Virus record (IMG/VR): IMGVR_UViG_3300022227_000002
Coordinates: 1 to 64,000 of that record
Direction: 5' to 3' (one strand)
Origin: a virus
Length of the DNA: 64,000 nt
The notes below the pieces were generated by a model. The model was not told where the DNA came from, did not search any database, and saw only the letters and a program-made list of their open reading frames with translations. A program made the translations under genes and the position numbers. This document shows positions 14,207-22,638 of the stretch, in pieces. The stretch's first letter is position 1. Each line of letters starts with the position of its first letter.

Positions 14207-14749
14207 TTATATGCCTTGAGTTGATAATTGTGCAACCTGTGATTTATTAAGTTGCCAAAAGGAATCAAATTCTGTAAAAACCCAGTGTGTATTAGATTTA
14301 TTATGAGTATAAAGAACATGACTACCCATAGTTAACCTAACCTGACGTTCTGGTGCCGTCAATTTGGTTTCGAAGCACACATACCTACCTTTACGGTTGA
14401 ATTTCATTGCTAGGATGTTGAAATCTTTATCTTGTGCTGAATCTAATGTTTGTTCTAACCATTCATCTAGTTTAAGAACAGGTTTATTCCATATAAGCTG
14501 ATGAAAAGGAAATTCAGAATAGTTTTTACATTCCATATTGAAATGATTCCACGTGTCAGGAGGTATTATGTCGCTTTTCGCTCCGCGGATTTGTCCTTCG
14601 GACAAAGTGTCCTTACGGACCGCGTTGGCTCCGCCAACGAACGCACCACTTGCCGGTACCCGGATGAAAGACAGCTGATATAAATCAGACAAGAAATTTG
14701 CCATTTCTCTTTCAAATCCTTTTCCTTTATTTTTACTCTTGCTTGCCAT
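14207..14749 (-). CDS. PD-(D/E)XK-type nuclease, Holliday-junction-resolvase-like
   Basis: 180 residues. Motifs in order: GKGFEREMANFL (Glu14 helix), GAKSDIIPPD (Asp60) and NMECKNY (Glu73-x-Lys75), the catalytic pattern of resolvase/VRR-NUC-type PD-(D/E)XK nucleases. It is last in the gp55-gp47-gp46 recombination operon, so branched DNA processing is a reasonable role. It overlaps the end of the 14733-14972 gene by 17 bases. The piece coding for residues 30-56, between Glu14 and Asp60, is GC-rich (36 of 60 bases at 14581-14640) and consists of back-to-back hairpins, unlike the rest of the gene, as if a palindromic element had been inserted in frame. Confidence 0.7.
   Translation of the reverse strand: MASKSKNKGKGFEREMANFLSDLYQLSFIRVPASGAFVGGANAVRKDTLSEGQIRGAKSDIIPPDTWNHFNMECKNYSEFPFHQLIWNKPVLKLDEWLEQTLDSAQDKDFNILAMKFNRKGRYVCFETKLTAPERQVRLTMGSHVLYTHNKSNTHWVFTEFDSFWQLNKSQVAQLSTQGI
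14585..14663. repeat. Back-to-back palindromes inside the nuclease gene
   Basis: TTTGTCC-TTC-GGACAAA (14590-14606), GTCC-TTAC-GGAC (14609-14620), CGTTGGC-TCC-GCCAACG (14623-14639) and CCGG-TAC-CCGG (14653-14663). CGCG at 14584-14587 and 14621-14624 can pair outside the first two, giving a small cruciform. The frame of the nuclease is kept throughout. Confidence 0.75.
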
Positions 14750-14972
14750 TGTTAATTGTTTTTAATAACTTCCTATCTTTTTTTGCTTTTATATATTCAT
14801 CATGAAGTTCTTTTCTTCGTTTCCTTGCTAATATACGTATCTTTCCAAGTGCTCTTCTGGCATCTATTTTTGGAATTTTACTTTTCTTTTTAGCAAACAA
14901 CTCATTAGCTTTAAAGTAATCTAAGTATGCTTTAGTTAGTTTGTCGTGCGTATCATCTTCCAGTTGGCTCAT
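14733..14972 (-). CDS. Small basic helical protein downstream of gp46
   Basis: Starting at the ATG at 14972, which has GGAGG three bases upstream, the product is 79 residues (MSQLEDDTHDKLTKAYLDYF...). A longer frame opens at 15008 but without such a site. The second half is very basic (RRALGKIRILARKRRKELHDEY), suggesting nucleic-acid binding. It overlaps the gp46 end by 20 bases and the nuclease start by 17, so it is translated with them. I do not know a function; a DNA-recombination accessory role is inferred from context. Confidence 0.65.
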   Translation of the reverse strand: MSQLEDDTHDKLTKAYLDYFKANELFAKKKSKIPKIDARRALGKIRILARKRRKELHDEYIKAKKDRKLLKTINNGKQE

Positions 14973-16740
14973 AAACCTCCATATCGTTAGCGTATGACGT
15001 AAATCCATTTTCTTTTATTACTTTAAGTACATTATTCACACGTCCTATTAATTCATCTTTGTGACTTATAAGGAATATGTTTTTACTTCTTTCTCTACTC
15101 ATCTTTTTAAGAATTGCTAAAGAACTTTCTACTCCTGCTACATCCATACCACTATCTATTAATTCATCTATAAACAATAAATTAATTTGTTGATATAAAT
15201 TTTCCCAAACATCTCTAAATGCAAAACTTAATCCTAATATTAATCTGTTTCTTTCACCTCTACTTAAATTATCAAAGTCTAAATCTTGTCCTAATTGTGT
15301 TATTTCTACAGTTAAATCGTTTTTAAATGTAACAATATGAGGTAAACCTAATTGATCCAAATATTTCATTAATCTACTATTAAGGAATCCTAGATTTTGA
15401 TCTATAATTTTCTTTCTAATAAAACTGTCTTTGTTAGTTAATAACTTCATTAAAAACTCTTGGTGTTCTTTTAGTGTTTGCATTGTATTAACATTATCCC
15501 ATTTAATTTCTTGTACTGCTTGATTTTTAAGTTCATTAACTTGGTCAGTGTAAGGATTTTCATCTAAATATTTTGTTTTAAGATTTGATTTTAAATTATC
15601 TAAATGGTTTTTATGTTCATATGCATCTGTAACTGTATCATAAAATGTTTCAGGTTTGGTTCCAAGTTTTCCTAATTTTCCTATTTCATTTTCAACTTTA
15701 CTTAATTTTATACTTAAATCTATAACATAACTATTTGCTTCGCCATATTCTTCTTCTAATGTTCTTTGCATACCTCTTATTTTTTCTATTGGTAAATCTT
15801 GACCACAAGCATAACATATAGCTTCTTTATGTAAACCTTCTAAATCTATATCTATTTTCTTTGCAACTTTGTCGGATTGTTCAATTGTAGATTCATAATT
15901 TTCTACATCTGTTTGTAATTGCATTATTTTGTCATTAAGTTTATTCCAAGATTCTAATTCTTTATGTAATTTTAATTCTTTTTCAATATCTACAGATTCT
16001 AATTTTTTAATAGTGTCTTGCATATCTTTTAAATCTACTTGTTTTTGTGTTTCCCATGCTTTTGATTTATTTGTAAGTGATACTATTGTTTCTTCAATTC
16101 TATCATTGCTAATTTTAATTTGTTCTAATCTTGCAGTTTCTAATGCAATTTCTTCTTTCATTCCTTTAATTTTTTCTTTAAGTATTGCCGCCTTTTCAGA
16201 TAATAATGTTATACCCAATAATTGTTCAATTATATCCTGTTGTTCTGTATGATGTAAACTTAAAAAAGGTTGTGTATATGTGTTTAAAGCAACAATATGT
16301 TTAAACATCCTTGAACTTATACCCAGCATACGGCTTATATCTTCTTGTGTTTTTCTGCTGTCTCCTTGGGCATCTTCGGACATTTCTTGTTCTTGATCAT
16401 TTACATAATACTTCAATATGTTTGGTTTTCGTCCACGTTCTATTCTATATTTTGTTGATGCTTTTTCAAAAGTTATTGTAACCATCATATTTTTATTATT
16501 GGTTTTGTTAACTAAATTATCTCTTTTAATTTTGGTTAATGCTTCACCAAATAATGCATAACTTAAAGCATTTATAATGGTTGTTTTACCTGTACCATTT
16601 CTACTTCCAGCGTCATCACCACCCATATCAAGATTTTCTCCTAATACTAATGTTAGTAATTGTTGTTGGAAATTTATTGCTTGGGTTTGTTGTCCCACGC
16701 TCATGAAATTTTTTACTGTCAGGTTATTAATTTTAATCAT
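14953..16740 (-). CDS. 46: Recombination endonuclease ATPase subunit, gp46 (Rad50/SbcC type)
   Basis: 595 residues. Walker A SRNGTGKTT (46-54), a long coiled coil (about 180-470) bearing the zinc-hook Cys309-x-x-Cys312 (CYACGQ), the ABC signature LSRGERNRL and Walker B LLFIDELID near the end. With gp47 it makes the Mre11/Rad50-like nuclease that resects DNA ends for recombination-dependent replication and degrades host DNA. It overlaps the gp47 stop by one base, indicating coupled translation, and is near the T4 length (560). Confidence 0.95.
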   Translation of the reverse strand: MIKINNLTVKNFMSVGQQTQAINFQQQLLTLVLGENLDMGGDDAGSRNGTGKTTIINALSYALFGEALTKIKRDNLVNKTNNKNMMVTITFEKASTKYRIERGRKPNILKYYVNDQEQEMSEDAQGDSRKTQEDISRMLGISSRMFKHIVALNTYTQPFLSLHHTEQQDIIEQLLGITLLSEKAAILKEKIKGMKEEIALETARLEQIKISNDRIEETIVSLTNKSKAWETQKQVDLKDMQDTIKKLESVDIEKELKLHKELESWNKLNDKIMQLQTDVENYESTIEQSDKVAKKIDIDLEGLHKEAICYACGQDLPIEKIRGMQRTLEEEYGEANSYVIDLSIKLSKVENEIGKLGKLGTKPETFYDTVTDAYEHKNHLDNLKSNLKTKYLDENPYTDQVNELKNQAVQEIKWDNVNTMQTLKEHQEFLMKLLTNKDSFIRKKIIDQNLGFLNSRLMKYLDQLGLPHIVTFKNDLTVEITQLGQDLDFDNLSRGERNRLILGLSFAFRDVWENLYQQINLLFIDELIDSGMDVAGVESSLAILKKMSRERSKNIFLISHKDELIGRVNNVLKVIKENGFTSYANDMEVYEPTGR

Positions 16741-17744
16741 TACAAGTCTCTATAAATTGACAACAATACTTTTTTATCGTAGTTGTCAGAATCAATTGCT
16801 TCTATTTCTTTTGAAACAATTTGATCCACAGATTCAAATTTTGTAACATCCAAATCTGTATGAATTTCTTCATCTTTCTTACTAGGTATTAATACAATTT
16901 CTCTACAATTATACTCCTTCATGAAATTTTCTTTAATAAAACTTGCTTCTTCATAACTAATATCTACATCCAAAGTTACTCTTAAATGCATTTTTGGTTT
17001 CATTATTTCTTTTGTTTTATCTAGTAATTCACTTAATTTAACATTTTTATATTTTGGACAGTTCCACCAATTAATATATTCAGGTTCTTTGCCCCATTCT
17101 AAAAACATCATTCCTCTTTCATTGTCATCAACATCTGCGTAATTGTGTGGCATAGCATTACCAATATAAGTTATATTTTTAGCTGTTTGTCTTTTATGAA
17201 AGTGTCCAGAAAATACATACTCTTGATTTTTAAAATTAGCAGGCATTAATTCTCCAGTATCTGGCATTTCTATCATAGCGTTCATTAAGAAATGTGGTAA
17301 TTCAAAATGTCCAAACATATATTTGGCTTTTATTTTGGTTACTTTTTTCCATTCATCACCAATCATCCATGGAACCATAGTTACCTCTCCTATAGTAGTG
17401 ACTTCATTAACAATAGTAATACCTGGAATAAATTTTCCAAATTCTACAGAATGAATATCTCGTTTATCTTTAAAGTATAAATCGTGATTACCCGGAAAAA
17501 AATAAAAATTTTTAAAAGCCTTACCTAATTTTTCTAAACTTCTTAAAGAAGCGTCCATAGTTGTTAAATTTAATGAATTTCTATTATGATGCCAATCACC
17601 GCAAAACATTCCTGTTTCACAACCTCGTTCTTTGGCTTGTTCTATATACCAATCTATAAATTCTTCGCAATCGTTATTATGAATTTTTGAATTTGATTTT
17701 AGTCCAAAATGAATGTCCGTGAATACTGCTAATTTTTTAAACAA
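16740..17744 (-). CDS. 47: Recombination endonuclease nuclease subunit, gp47 (Mre11/SbcD type)
   Basis: 334 residues, calcineurin-like phosphoesterase. Metal-binding motifs: FTDIHFG (8-14), GDWHH (49-53), PGNHD (about 84-88), GHFE and GHFHKRQ. T4 gp47 is 339. The start is TTG at 17744 with AGGAG seven bases upstream; an ATG two bases after the AGGAG is out of frame and short. Located between gp55 and gp46 in the recombination operon. Confidence 0.95.
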   Translation of the reverse strand: MFKKLAVFTDIHFGLKSNSKIHNNDCEEFIDWYIEQAKERGCETGMFCGDWHHNRNSLNLTTMDASLRSLEKLGKAFKNFYFFPGNHDLYFKDKRDIHSVEFGKFIPGITIVNEVTTIGEVTMVPWMIGDEWKKVTKIKAKYMFGHFELPHFLMNAMIEMPDTGELMPANFKNQEYVFSGHFHKRQTAKNITYIGNAMPHNYADVDDNERGMMFLEWGKEPEYINWWNCPKYKNVKLSELLDKTKEIMKPKMHLRVTLDVDISYEEASFIKENFMKEYNCREIVLIPSKKDEEIHTDLDVTKFESVDQIVSKEIEAIDSDNYDKKVLLSIYRDL

Positions 17745-17772
17745 GTCATATCTCCTGTATTTTAGTTTGCTC

Positions 17773-17788
17773 TTTAGTTTAAACTAAA
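17773..17788. repeat. 16-base perfect palindrome between gp55 and gp47
   Basis: TTTAGTTT-AAACTAAA, a perfect dyad in the 62-base gap between the gp55 stop and gp47 start. No T-run on the minus strand, so not a classical terminator; it might be an operator or chance in A/T-rich DNA. Confidence 0.4.
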
Positions 17789-17806
17789 TTTATTTTTATG
17801 TCAACC

Positions 17807-18658
17807 TTAACGGCTTTTTTTCTTAACCGGTTTCTTTGTAGGAGTTGGTGGAGGTGGTGTTCCGGGTGCTGTATTGGAAGCCTGAGCTTGTCTGGTGCTA
17901 CTAGGCATCATATCATTCATTTCCAATATATCATCTCTAATATTTTGATTTCTTTTTTCGATATTAATAATTCGAACAAATGAATTTGTAACTGCCGCTG
18001 TATAGTATGCAAAAGGGTTATTAGATTTTGATTCATCAAATTGTAAACCAATTTGTGCTAATTGTAATATAGCTTGACCTTGCATTTCATCGTTGTAAGT
18101 ATATCCTCTTACATTACCTCTAGTAGAATAACGTTCACAAAGTTTCATCCACATTTGTGCTAATCTTGTAGTAACTTGACCGATGTCTTTATTAAATTTA
18201 CCATTATGTAATCCACCTTCCCAATGACTTTTTCCTACACATACCAAATTACCAGCTTCGTTATATTTCCAATGTTGAAATGGTGGAAAATTTACTTTAA
18301 TTTTTGTATCTGCAATGGTTCTAGGATTTCTTCTACGTCCAGGCTCATCTGGAATATGATTGTATGTCATTACTCTGAATACTAAATCATTTTTAGGAAT
18401 TTTTTGATATCTTATTTCACAATCACTATATCTTATTTTTGGATTAAGTTTCTTTTGCTTTTCATAGTCTCGTTGGGATATTCTTTTAGCTTGATTACGT
18501 TTAGCTTGGGCTATGGTTCTTACGTTAATTTTCTCTATAAATGGTACTATTAAATCGTATTGGGAGTCGGTTTCGTCAGGAAAACTGCAATAACTGACCT
18601 TGGATCTGTGTATTTCTAACAATAAGTCTTTATTATTTAGGTAATTTACTTTTTTCAT
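17807..18658 (-). CDS. 55: Late-transcription sigma factor, gp55 type
   Basis: 283 residues; T4 gp55 is 185. The block from about 155 to 250 (TTRLAQMWMKLCERYSTRGNVRGY..., LQLAQIGLQFDESKSNNPFAYYTAAVTNSF, EKRNQNIRDD) is the conserved sigma-region-2-like core that binds RNA polymerase and reads the TATAAATA element. The N-terminal 130 residues are a basic extension, and the C-terminus is Pro-rich then Lys-rich (PPPPTPTKKPVKKKSR). First gene of the minus-strand recombination operon behind a perfect sigma70 promoter, so host polymerase would make it before late genes are switched on. Confidence 0.92.
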   Translation of the reverse strand: MKKVNYLNNKDLLLEIHRSKVSYCSFPDETDSQYDLIVPFIEKINVRTIAQAKRNQAKRISQRDYEKQKKLNPKIRYSDCEIRYQKIPKNDLVFRVMTYNHIPDEPGRRRNPRTIADTKIKVNFPPFQHWKYNEAGNLVCVGKSHWEGGLHNGKFNKDIGQVTTRLAQMWMKLCERYSTRGNVRGYTYNDEMQGQAILQLAQIGLQFDESKSNNPFAYYTAAVTNSFVRIINIEKRNQNIRDDILEMNDMMPSSTRQAQASNTAPGTPPPPTPTKKPVKKKSR

Positions 18659-18681
18659 AGAATACTTTGTAATTAGTCTAC

Positions 18682-18710
18682 ATTATAAACAGAGCACTTA
18701 ATTTTGTCAA
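18682..18710 (-). promoter_or_regulatory. Perfect sigma70 promoter for the gp55-gp47-gp46 operon
   Basis: Minus strand TTGACA (18710-18705), a 17-base spacer and TATAAT (18687-18682): both hexamers and spacing match the bacterial consensus exactly. The expected start of transcription near 18675 leaves about 17 bases to the gp55 ATG at 18658. Confidence 0.85.
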
Positions 18711-18717
18711 CTAAATA
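18711..18717 (+). promoter_or_regulatory. Late promoter candidate CTAAATA for the baseplate operon
   Basis: CTAAATA on the plus strand, 16 bases before the gp48-like ATG (18734) and directly abutting the -35 box of the divergent gp55 promoter. The gp55-dependent polymerase and host holoenzyme would compete here. Confidence 0.5.
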
Positions 18718-18733
18718 TTTGCATAGGAGTATT

Positions 18734-19660
18734 ATGGCATTCAGTAGTGATAACATAACAAATAAGGTTAAACAAAATGCAGAGTCTTATGCTAAAGGAT
18801 TCAACAAAGGAGCTAACCTAAAAAAAACAGCTAACCTACTTGCGTCCAATGTTAAAGACGGTTTATCTAGTGCTGTGGGTAAATTTAAAAGAACAACCAA
18901 TTCTATAATTTCAAAATTAATGGATGGAATACCAGATAACTTATTGGCTAAAAAAATGACTGAAGCCAAATTGATTACTAAATCTGGAGAACAAGATTGG
19001 CGAGTAAGATTAAGTTTACCAGCAGATTATCAAAGAATGACAGGTCAAGATGATCTTTTGGCTCCTTTATTAGATACAGCAGGATTAGTATTTCCTACAA
19101 ACCCAACAGTACTTGTTTCACATGAAGCAAATTATAATTCATTACACCCTGTTCATACAAACTATCCTTTTTGGGCTTATCAAAATAGTGCAATAGGACA
19201 AATTACAATTACTGCAAATTTTCCTGTACAAAATTCTTTAGAAGCTAGATATTGGGTAGCTTGTATTCATTATTTGAGAAGTGTAACAAAAATGAATTAT
19301 GGACAAGGACCTAATGCAGGTTCTCCCCCACCAGTAGTAAGATTTAATGGATATGGTGATTATGTTTTTAAAAATGTACCAGTTATAGTTACAAGTTTTC
19401 AATTTGATATGCCACAAGATGTAGATTATATTAGCTGTGGCTTTAAAGAAGACGCGGCTTCTAATAATCCAATTCATAATAGTGAACAGTTCCAAGAAGC
19501 AAGTGGAAAACCAGAATCAGGTCCATCATCTTGGGCACCGTCAACAAGTTTATTAACAGTATCAGTTGTTCCTCAATACAGCAGAAGAGATGTTTCTAAA
19601 TTTGATATGAAGAGTTTTGTTAAAGGTGAATATGGATCAGGAGATACAGGATTTATTTAA
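18734..19660 (+). CDS. 48: Baseplate tail-tube cap protein, gp48 type
   Basis: 308 residues from the ATG at 18734 (AGGAG five bases upstream; the earlier TTG has none). It resembles the gp48/gp54 family of tail-tube-like baseplate proteins that terminate the baseplate and start tube polymerisation. The core (about 85-260, WRVRLSLPADYQRM..., GQITITANFPVQNS..., PVIVTSFQFDMPQDVDYISC) has the tube-protein beta-barrel look. It heads the plus-strand baseplate operon, followed two bases later by gp53. Gp54 is closely related in fold, so the exact number is less certain than the role. Confidence 0.8.
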   Translation: MAFSSDNITNKVKQNAESYAKGFNKGANLKKTANLLASNVKDGLSSAVGKFKRTTNSIISKLMDGIPDNLLAKKMTEAKLITKSGEQDWRVRLSLPADYQRMTGQDDLLAPLLDTAGLVFPTNPTVLVSHEANYNSLHPVHTNYPFWAYQNSAIGQITITANFPVQNSLEARYWVACIHYLRSVTKMNYGQGPNAGSPPPVVRFNGYGDYVFKNVPVIVTSFQFDMPQDVDYISCGFKEDAASNNPIHNSEQFQEASGKPESGPSSWAPSTSLLTVSVVPQYSRRDVSKFDMKSFVKGEYGSGDTGFI

Positions 19661-19662
19661 TT

Positions 19663-19968
19663 ATGGCAAATAAAGTTTATTCAAAAACTAGTCCTTGGCA
19701 TTCAACAGATATGGAACCAACTCGTTTAGGACATTTTAAAATAAGACCTGTTCCTGAAAGTGGTGATGATTTTTTATATACAGTAGAACCTCAATATAAT
19801 CATAGACCAGATTTATTAGCTTATGACATTTACGATAATCCTAAATTATGGTGGGTGTTTGCTCAAAGAAATATGAACGTCTTAAAAGATCCAGTATTTG
19901 ATTTAGAACCTGGTGTAGAAATTTATATTCCACAAGGACCTAGATTAAGAGAATTATTGGGATTATAA
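19663..19968 (+). CDS. 53: Baseplate wedge protein, gp53 type
   Basis: 101 residues. The LDIYDNPKLWWVFAQRNM-like segment (here YDIYDNPKLWWVFAQRNMNV) and DPVFDLEPGVEIYIP are the typical gp53 motifs, the latter a LysM-like end. T4 gp53 is 196, so this is a short version. It joins wedges to the central hub. Coupled to its neighbours by gaps of two and one bases. Confidence 0.88.
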   Translation: MANKVYSKTSPWHSTDMEPTRLGHFKIRPVPESGDDFLYTVEPQYNHRPDLLAYDIYDNPKLWWVFAQRNMNVLKDPVFDLEPGVEIYIPQGPRLRELLGL

Positions 19969-19969
19969 A

Positions 19970-22600
19970 ATGACAGGAGCAAAAGTACTTAAAGCACAGT
20001 CTAAAAAGATTGAAAACAAAGTCAATGCTGTCACAACTAAAGTAGCAAAAGATGCCTTTCATGGAAAAATCTCACAGGCTGATATGACAACTCAAATGAG
20101 AGCCTATAATGGCGCAGATGCAGGTTTTGAAGTATCAAATAATATCAAAAAATCTGTTACCCAAGTAGATGTAGGAGAAGTAACAGCCGATGGTGGTTAT
20201 TCTGCAATTAAAAAAACAGAAGAAGCTAGAAAAATTTCTTTTCTAGAAGAAAACGCTCTTAACAAATATAGATCATTTAATACAATTTTTACTTTAGCGG
20301 CTTTAAATTTTTATGAAGTTAATTTTCCTGAAATTTTATTAGAAAAAGGACCTGCTCATATTGTTGCTAAATCCGGTGGAGGTGGAAAAAGAGTTACAAG
20401 TGCTGTAGGAATGGGCATGGACGGCGATTTAGAACTTTTTATAGATAGTGTTAATATTGATGCCATAGTTGCACCAAGTCCTAAAAATAAACATACTCAA
20501 GCGACAGGAGTATCTTTTACTGTAAAAGAACCTTATAGTATGGGAAAATTTTTAGAAACGTTGCATTTAGCCGCAATGGTAGCCAATGATGATGATGGGA
20601 CAAAATCTACAAATTATTATAATTCTCCTTATGCTCTTATTATAGATTTTAAAGGTGAAAATGATGCAGGACAATTAGGTTATGGAAAAGATGAAGGTGC
20701 ATTAAGAAGAATAGTTCCTATAAGAATTACTGCGGCCGATTTTAATGTTACTGCTGGAGGAGCCACATATGAAGTTTCAGCAATACCTTGGAATGAAGCG
20801 GCATTTTCAAGTAATGTAGAAAAAATTCCACATGATATTACATTAGATGGTACAACTGTTCATGAAGTTTTACAATCGGGTGAGTATAGTTTAATGAATC
20901 AACTTAATTTTAGAGGAATTCCTAAACCTGAAGTAGCAACATCAGGACGTAGTGCAGGACTCTTGAATATGTATGACGATATCTATCTTACAATGAAAGA
21001 AAGAAAAGCAAATGATTATGTTATATGGTTTCCTACAGATAATGAATTAATTACACAAAGAACTGCTCCAGATATAGGAGAAATTCAAGTAGAACAAGCA
21101 ACATTAAAATATAAAGGCAAGGGAAAAACAGAATGGCAGAATAATATGTCAAAAGTTCCAACTAGAAATAAAACAATAGAAACAATATTCGGTGGCAAAT
21201 TAAATGTTAGTCAAAGTTTAGGTAATGGAATTCAAGTAACTCAAGCAAGAGGTCGATCTGATTTTGGAGTTGCGGCATTTACAGGTAATAACATAGGAAA
21301 AGCTAAAATGGTTACCGATGATAGTTTTTATGAAGCTTTAGGAAAAGCATTCCCAGATCCTGAATCTGAAAATCAATCGGTTGATGTTGGAGGTTTAAAT
21401 TATTTGTATGATAAAAAGAATAAACTTTATCATAGAAATAAAGTTATTTTTGATGCTTCTTCAAAACATTTTACTTTTTTAGGAGGAACACCAATTAGTG
21501 ATATTATAGAACAAGTAATATTGTTAAGTGATTATGGTCATAGTATTGCTAAAAAAGAATCAGAGCCAGGAAAAACTGATTGGTTTAGAGTACAACCTAA
21601 AGTATTTCAAATGCAAGATTCTGCTATAGCTCAAGCTACTGGTCGACATCCACAAATATTTGCTTATACTTTAATAGTATACAAAGTTATATCTGATATA
21701 TTTTTATCACCAACTGATCAAGCAAATGCTGTTGCAACATTAGACAACCAAGTTAAAAAAGCATACAATTATTATTATACAGGACAAAATTTAGATGTAT
21801 TAGATTTTGATCTTTCATTTAAGTTTGCATTCTATCAACCTGTGCCTGCGGATAAAGGAGATACTCCTGCCAATCAAACATCAATGTCTAAAGGTGGAGT
21901 ACTACAAAGTAAAGGTACATATGAAACTGGTACTGGCTCTTCAATGGATAAAGCTGTCATTGGAGAAGGGTTTGCAACACAACAAGGAGAATCTAAGGAA
22001 GGGTATGGCTCTCAAGATGAAACGCCAGCGGCAAGAGTTGCTAGACACTTTAATGATGTTATTATCAATAGTAGTGTTGATTTAGTATCTTGTGACTTAA
22101 CTATAATGGGAGATACATATTGGTTGCCTAATAGTGGACTAGGTAATTATACTCAACCATCAGGTTACGTATCTATAAACGACGAAGGCACAGTAAAAGG
22201 ATTTGCAGATGCAGATGGTGATGCACCTTTTACAACTAGTCAAGTTTTATGTAAATTAAATTTTAGAACTCCATTTGATTATGCAATGGATGAAACAGGA
22301 GGTCAAATGGCATTTCCTACAGCATCAGCAAAAGATAAAACTCAAAAAATAGGAGCATTCAGTGGCTTGTATAGAGTTTGGCAAGTTAAAAATGAATTTA
22401 ATTCAGGAAAATTTGTTCAAATTTTATCAATGTTAAGAGTTAGAAATCAAGAAGTTAAAGTTAAAAGAGGAACAAAAGCCAATATCAAAAAAGCTGATAA
22501 GCCAAATCCTCACGCTGGCTGGAGTACAAATATAAAAACGTCAACAGGAGATGTGTATGCTGTAGGCGATGAATCGCTAGAAGAGAAAAAAGATTATTAG
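19970..22600 (+). CDS. Large baseplate/hub structural protein, possible gp27 counterpart
   Basis: 876 residues, beta-rich, no signal peptide. The middle has a hub-like region (about 180-300: EPYSMGKFLETLH, SPYALIIDFKGEN, RRIVPIRITAADFNV, ATYEVSAIPWNEAAF), and the C-terminus ends with GLYRVWQVKNEFNSGKFVQIL, a 'V..V...F..G.F.Q.L...R' pattern common in tail-hub proteins. It lies between gp53 and gp5, where the gp27 hub ring would be needed to hold gp5, and no other gp27 is visible. Identity with gp27 is inferred from position and size-independent motifs, not shown. Confidence 0.55.
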   Translation: MTGAKVLKAQSKKIENKVNAVTTKVAKDAFHGKISQADMTTQMRAYNGADAGFEVSNNIKKSVTQVDVGEVTADGGYSAIKKTEEARKISFLEENALNKYRSFNTIFTLAALNFYEVNFPEILLEKGPAHIVAKSGGGGKRVTSAVGMGMDGDLELFIDSVNIDAIVAPSPKNKHTQATGVSFTVKEPYSMGKFLETLHLAAMVANDDDGTKSTNYYNSPYALIIDFKGENDAGQLGYGKDEGALRRIVPIRITAADFNVTAGGATYEVSAIPWNEAAFSSNVEKIPHDITLDGTTVHEVLQSGEYSLMNQLNFRGIPKPEVATSGRSAGLLNMYDDIYLTMKERKANDYVIWFPTDNELITQRTAPDIGEIQVEQATLKYKGKGKTEWQNNMSKVPTRNKTIETIFGGKLNVSQSLGNGIQVTQARGRSDFGVAAFTGNNIGKAKMVTDDSFYEALGKAFPDPESENQSVDVGGLNYLYDKKNKLYHRNKVIFDASSKHFTFLGGTPISDIIEQVILLSDYGHSIAKKESEPGKTDWFRVQPKVFQMQDSAIAQATGRHPQIFAYTLIVYKVISDIFLSPTDQANAVATLDNQVKKAYNYYYTGQNLDVLDFDLSFKFAFYQPVPADKGDTPANQTSMSKGGVLQSKGTYETGTGSSMDKAVIGEGFATQQGESKEGYGSQDETPAARVARHFNDVIINSSVDLVSCDLTIMGDTYWLPNSGLGNYTQPSGYVSINDEGTVKGFADADGDAPFTTSQVLCKLNFRTPFDYAMDETGGQMAFPTASAKDKTQKIGAFSGLYRVWQVKNEFNSGKFVQILSMLRVRNQEVKVKRGTKANIKKADKPNPHAGWSTNIKTSTGDVYAVGDESLEEKKDY

Positions 22601-22638
22601 CAAAAACCTTTTAAAGGCAAAAGTAGGATGAGTAGATA

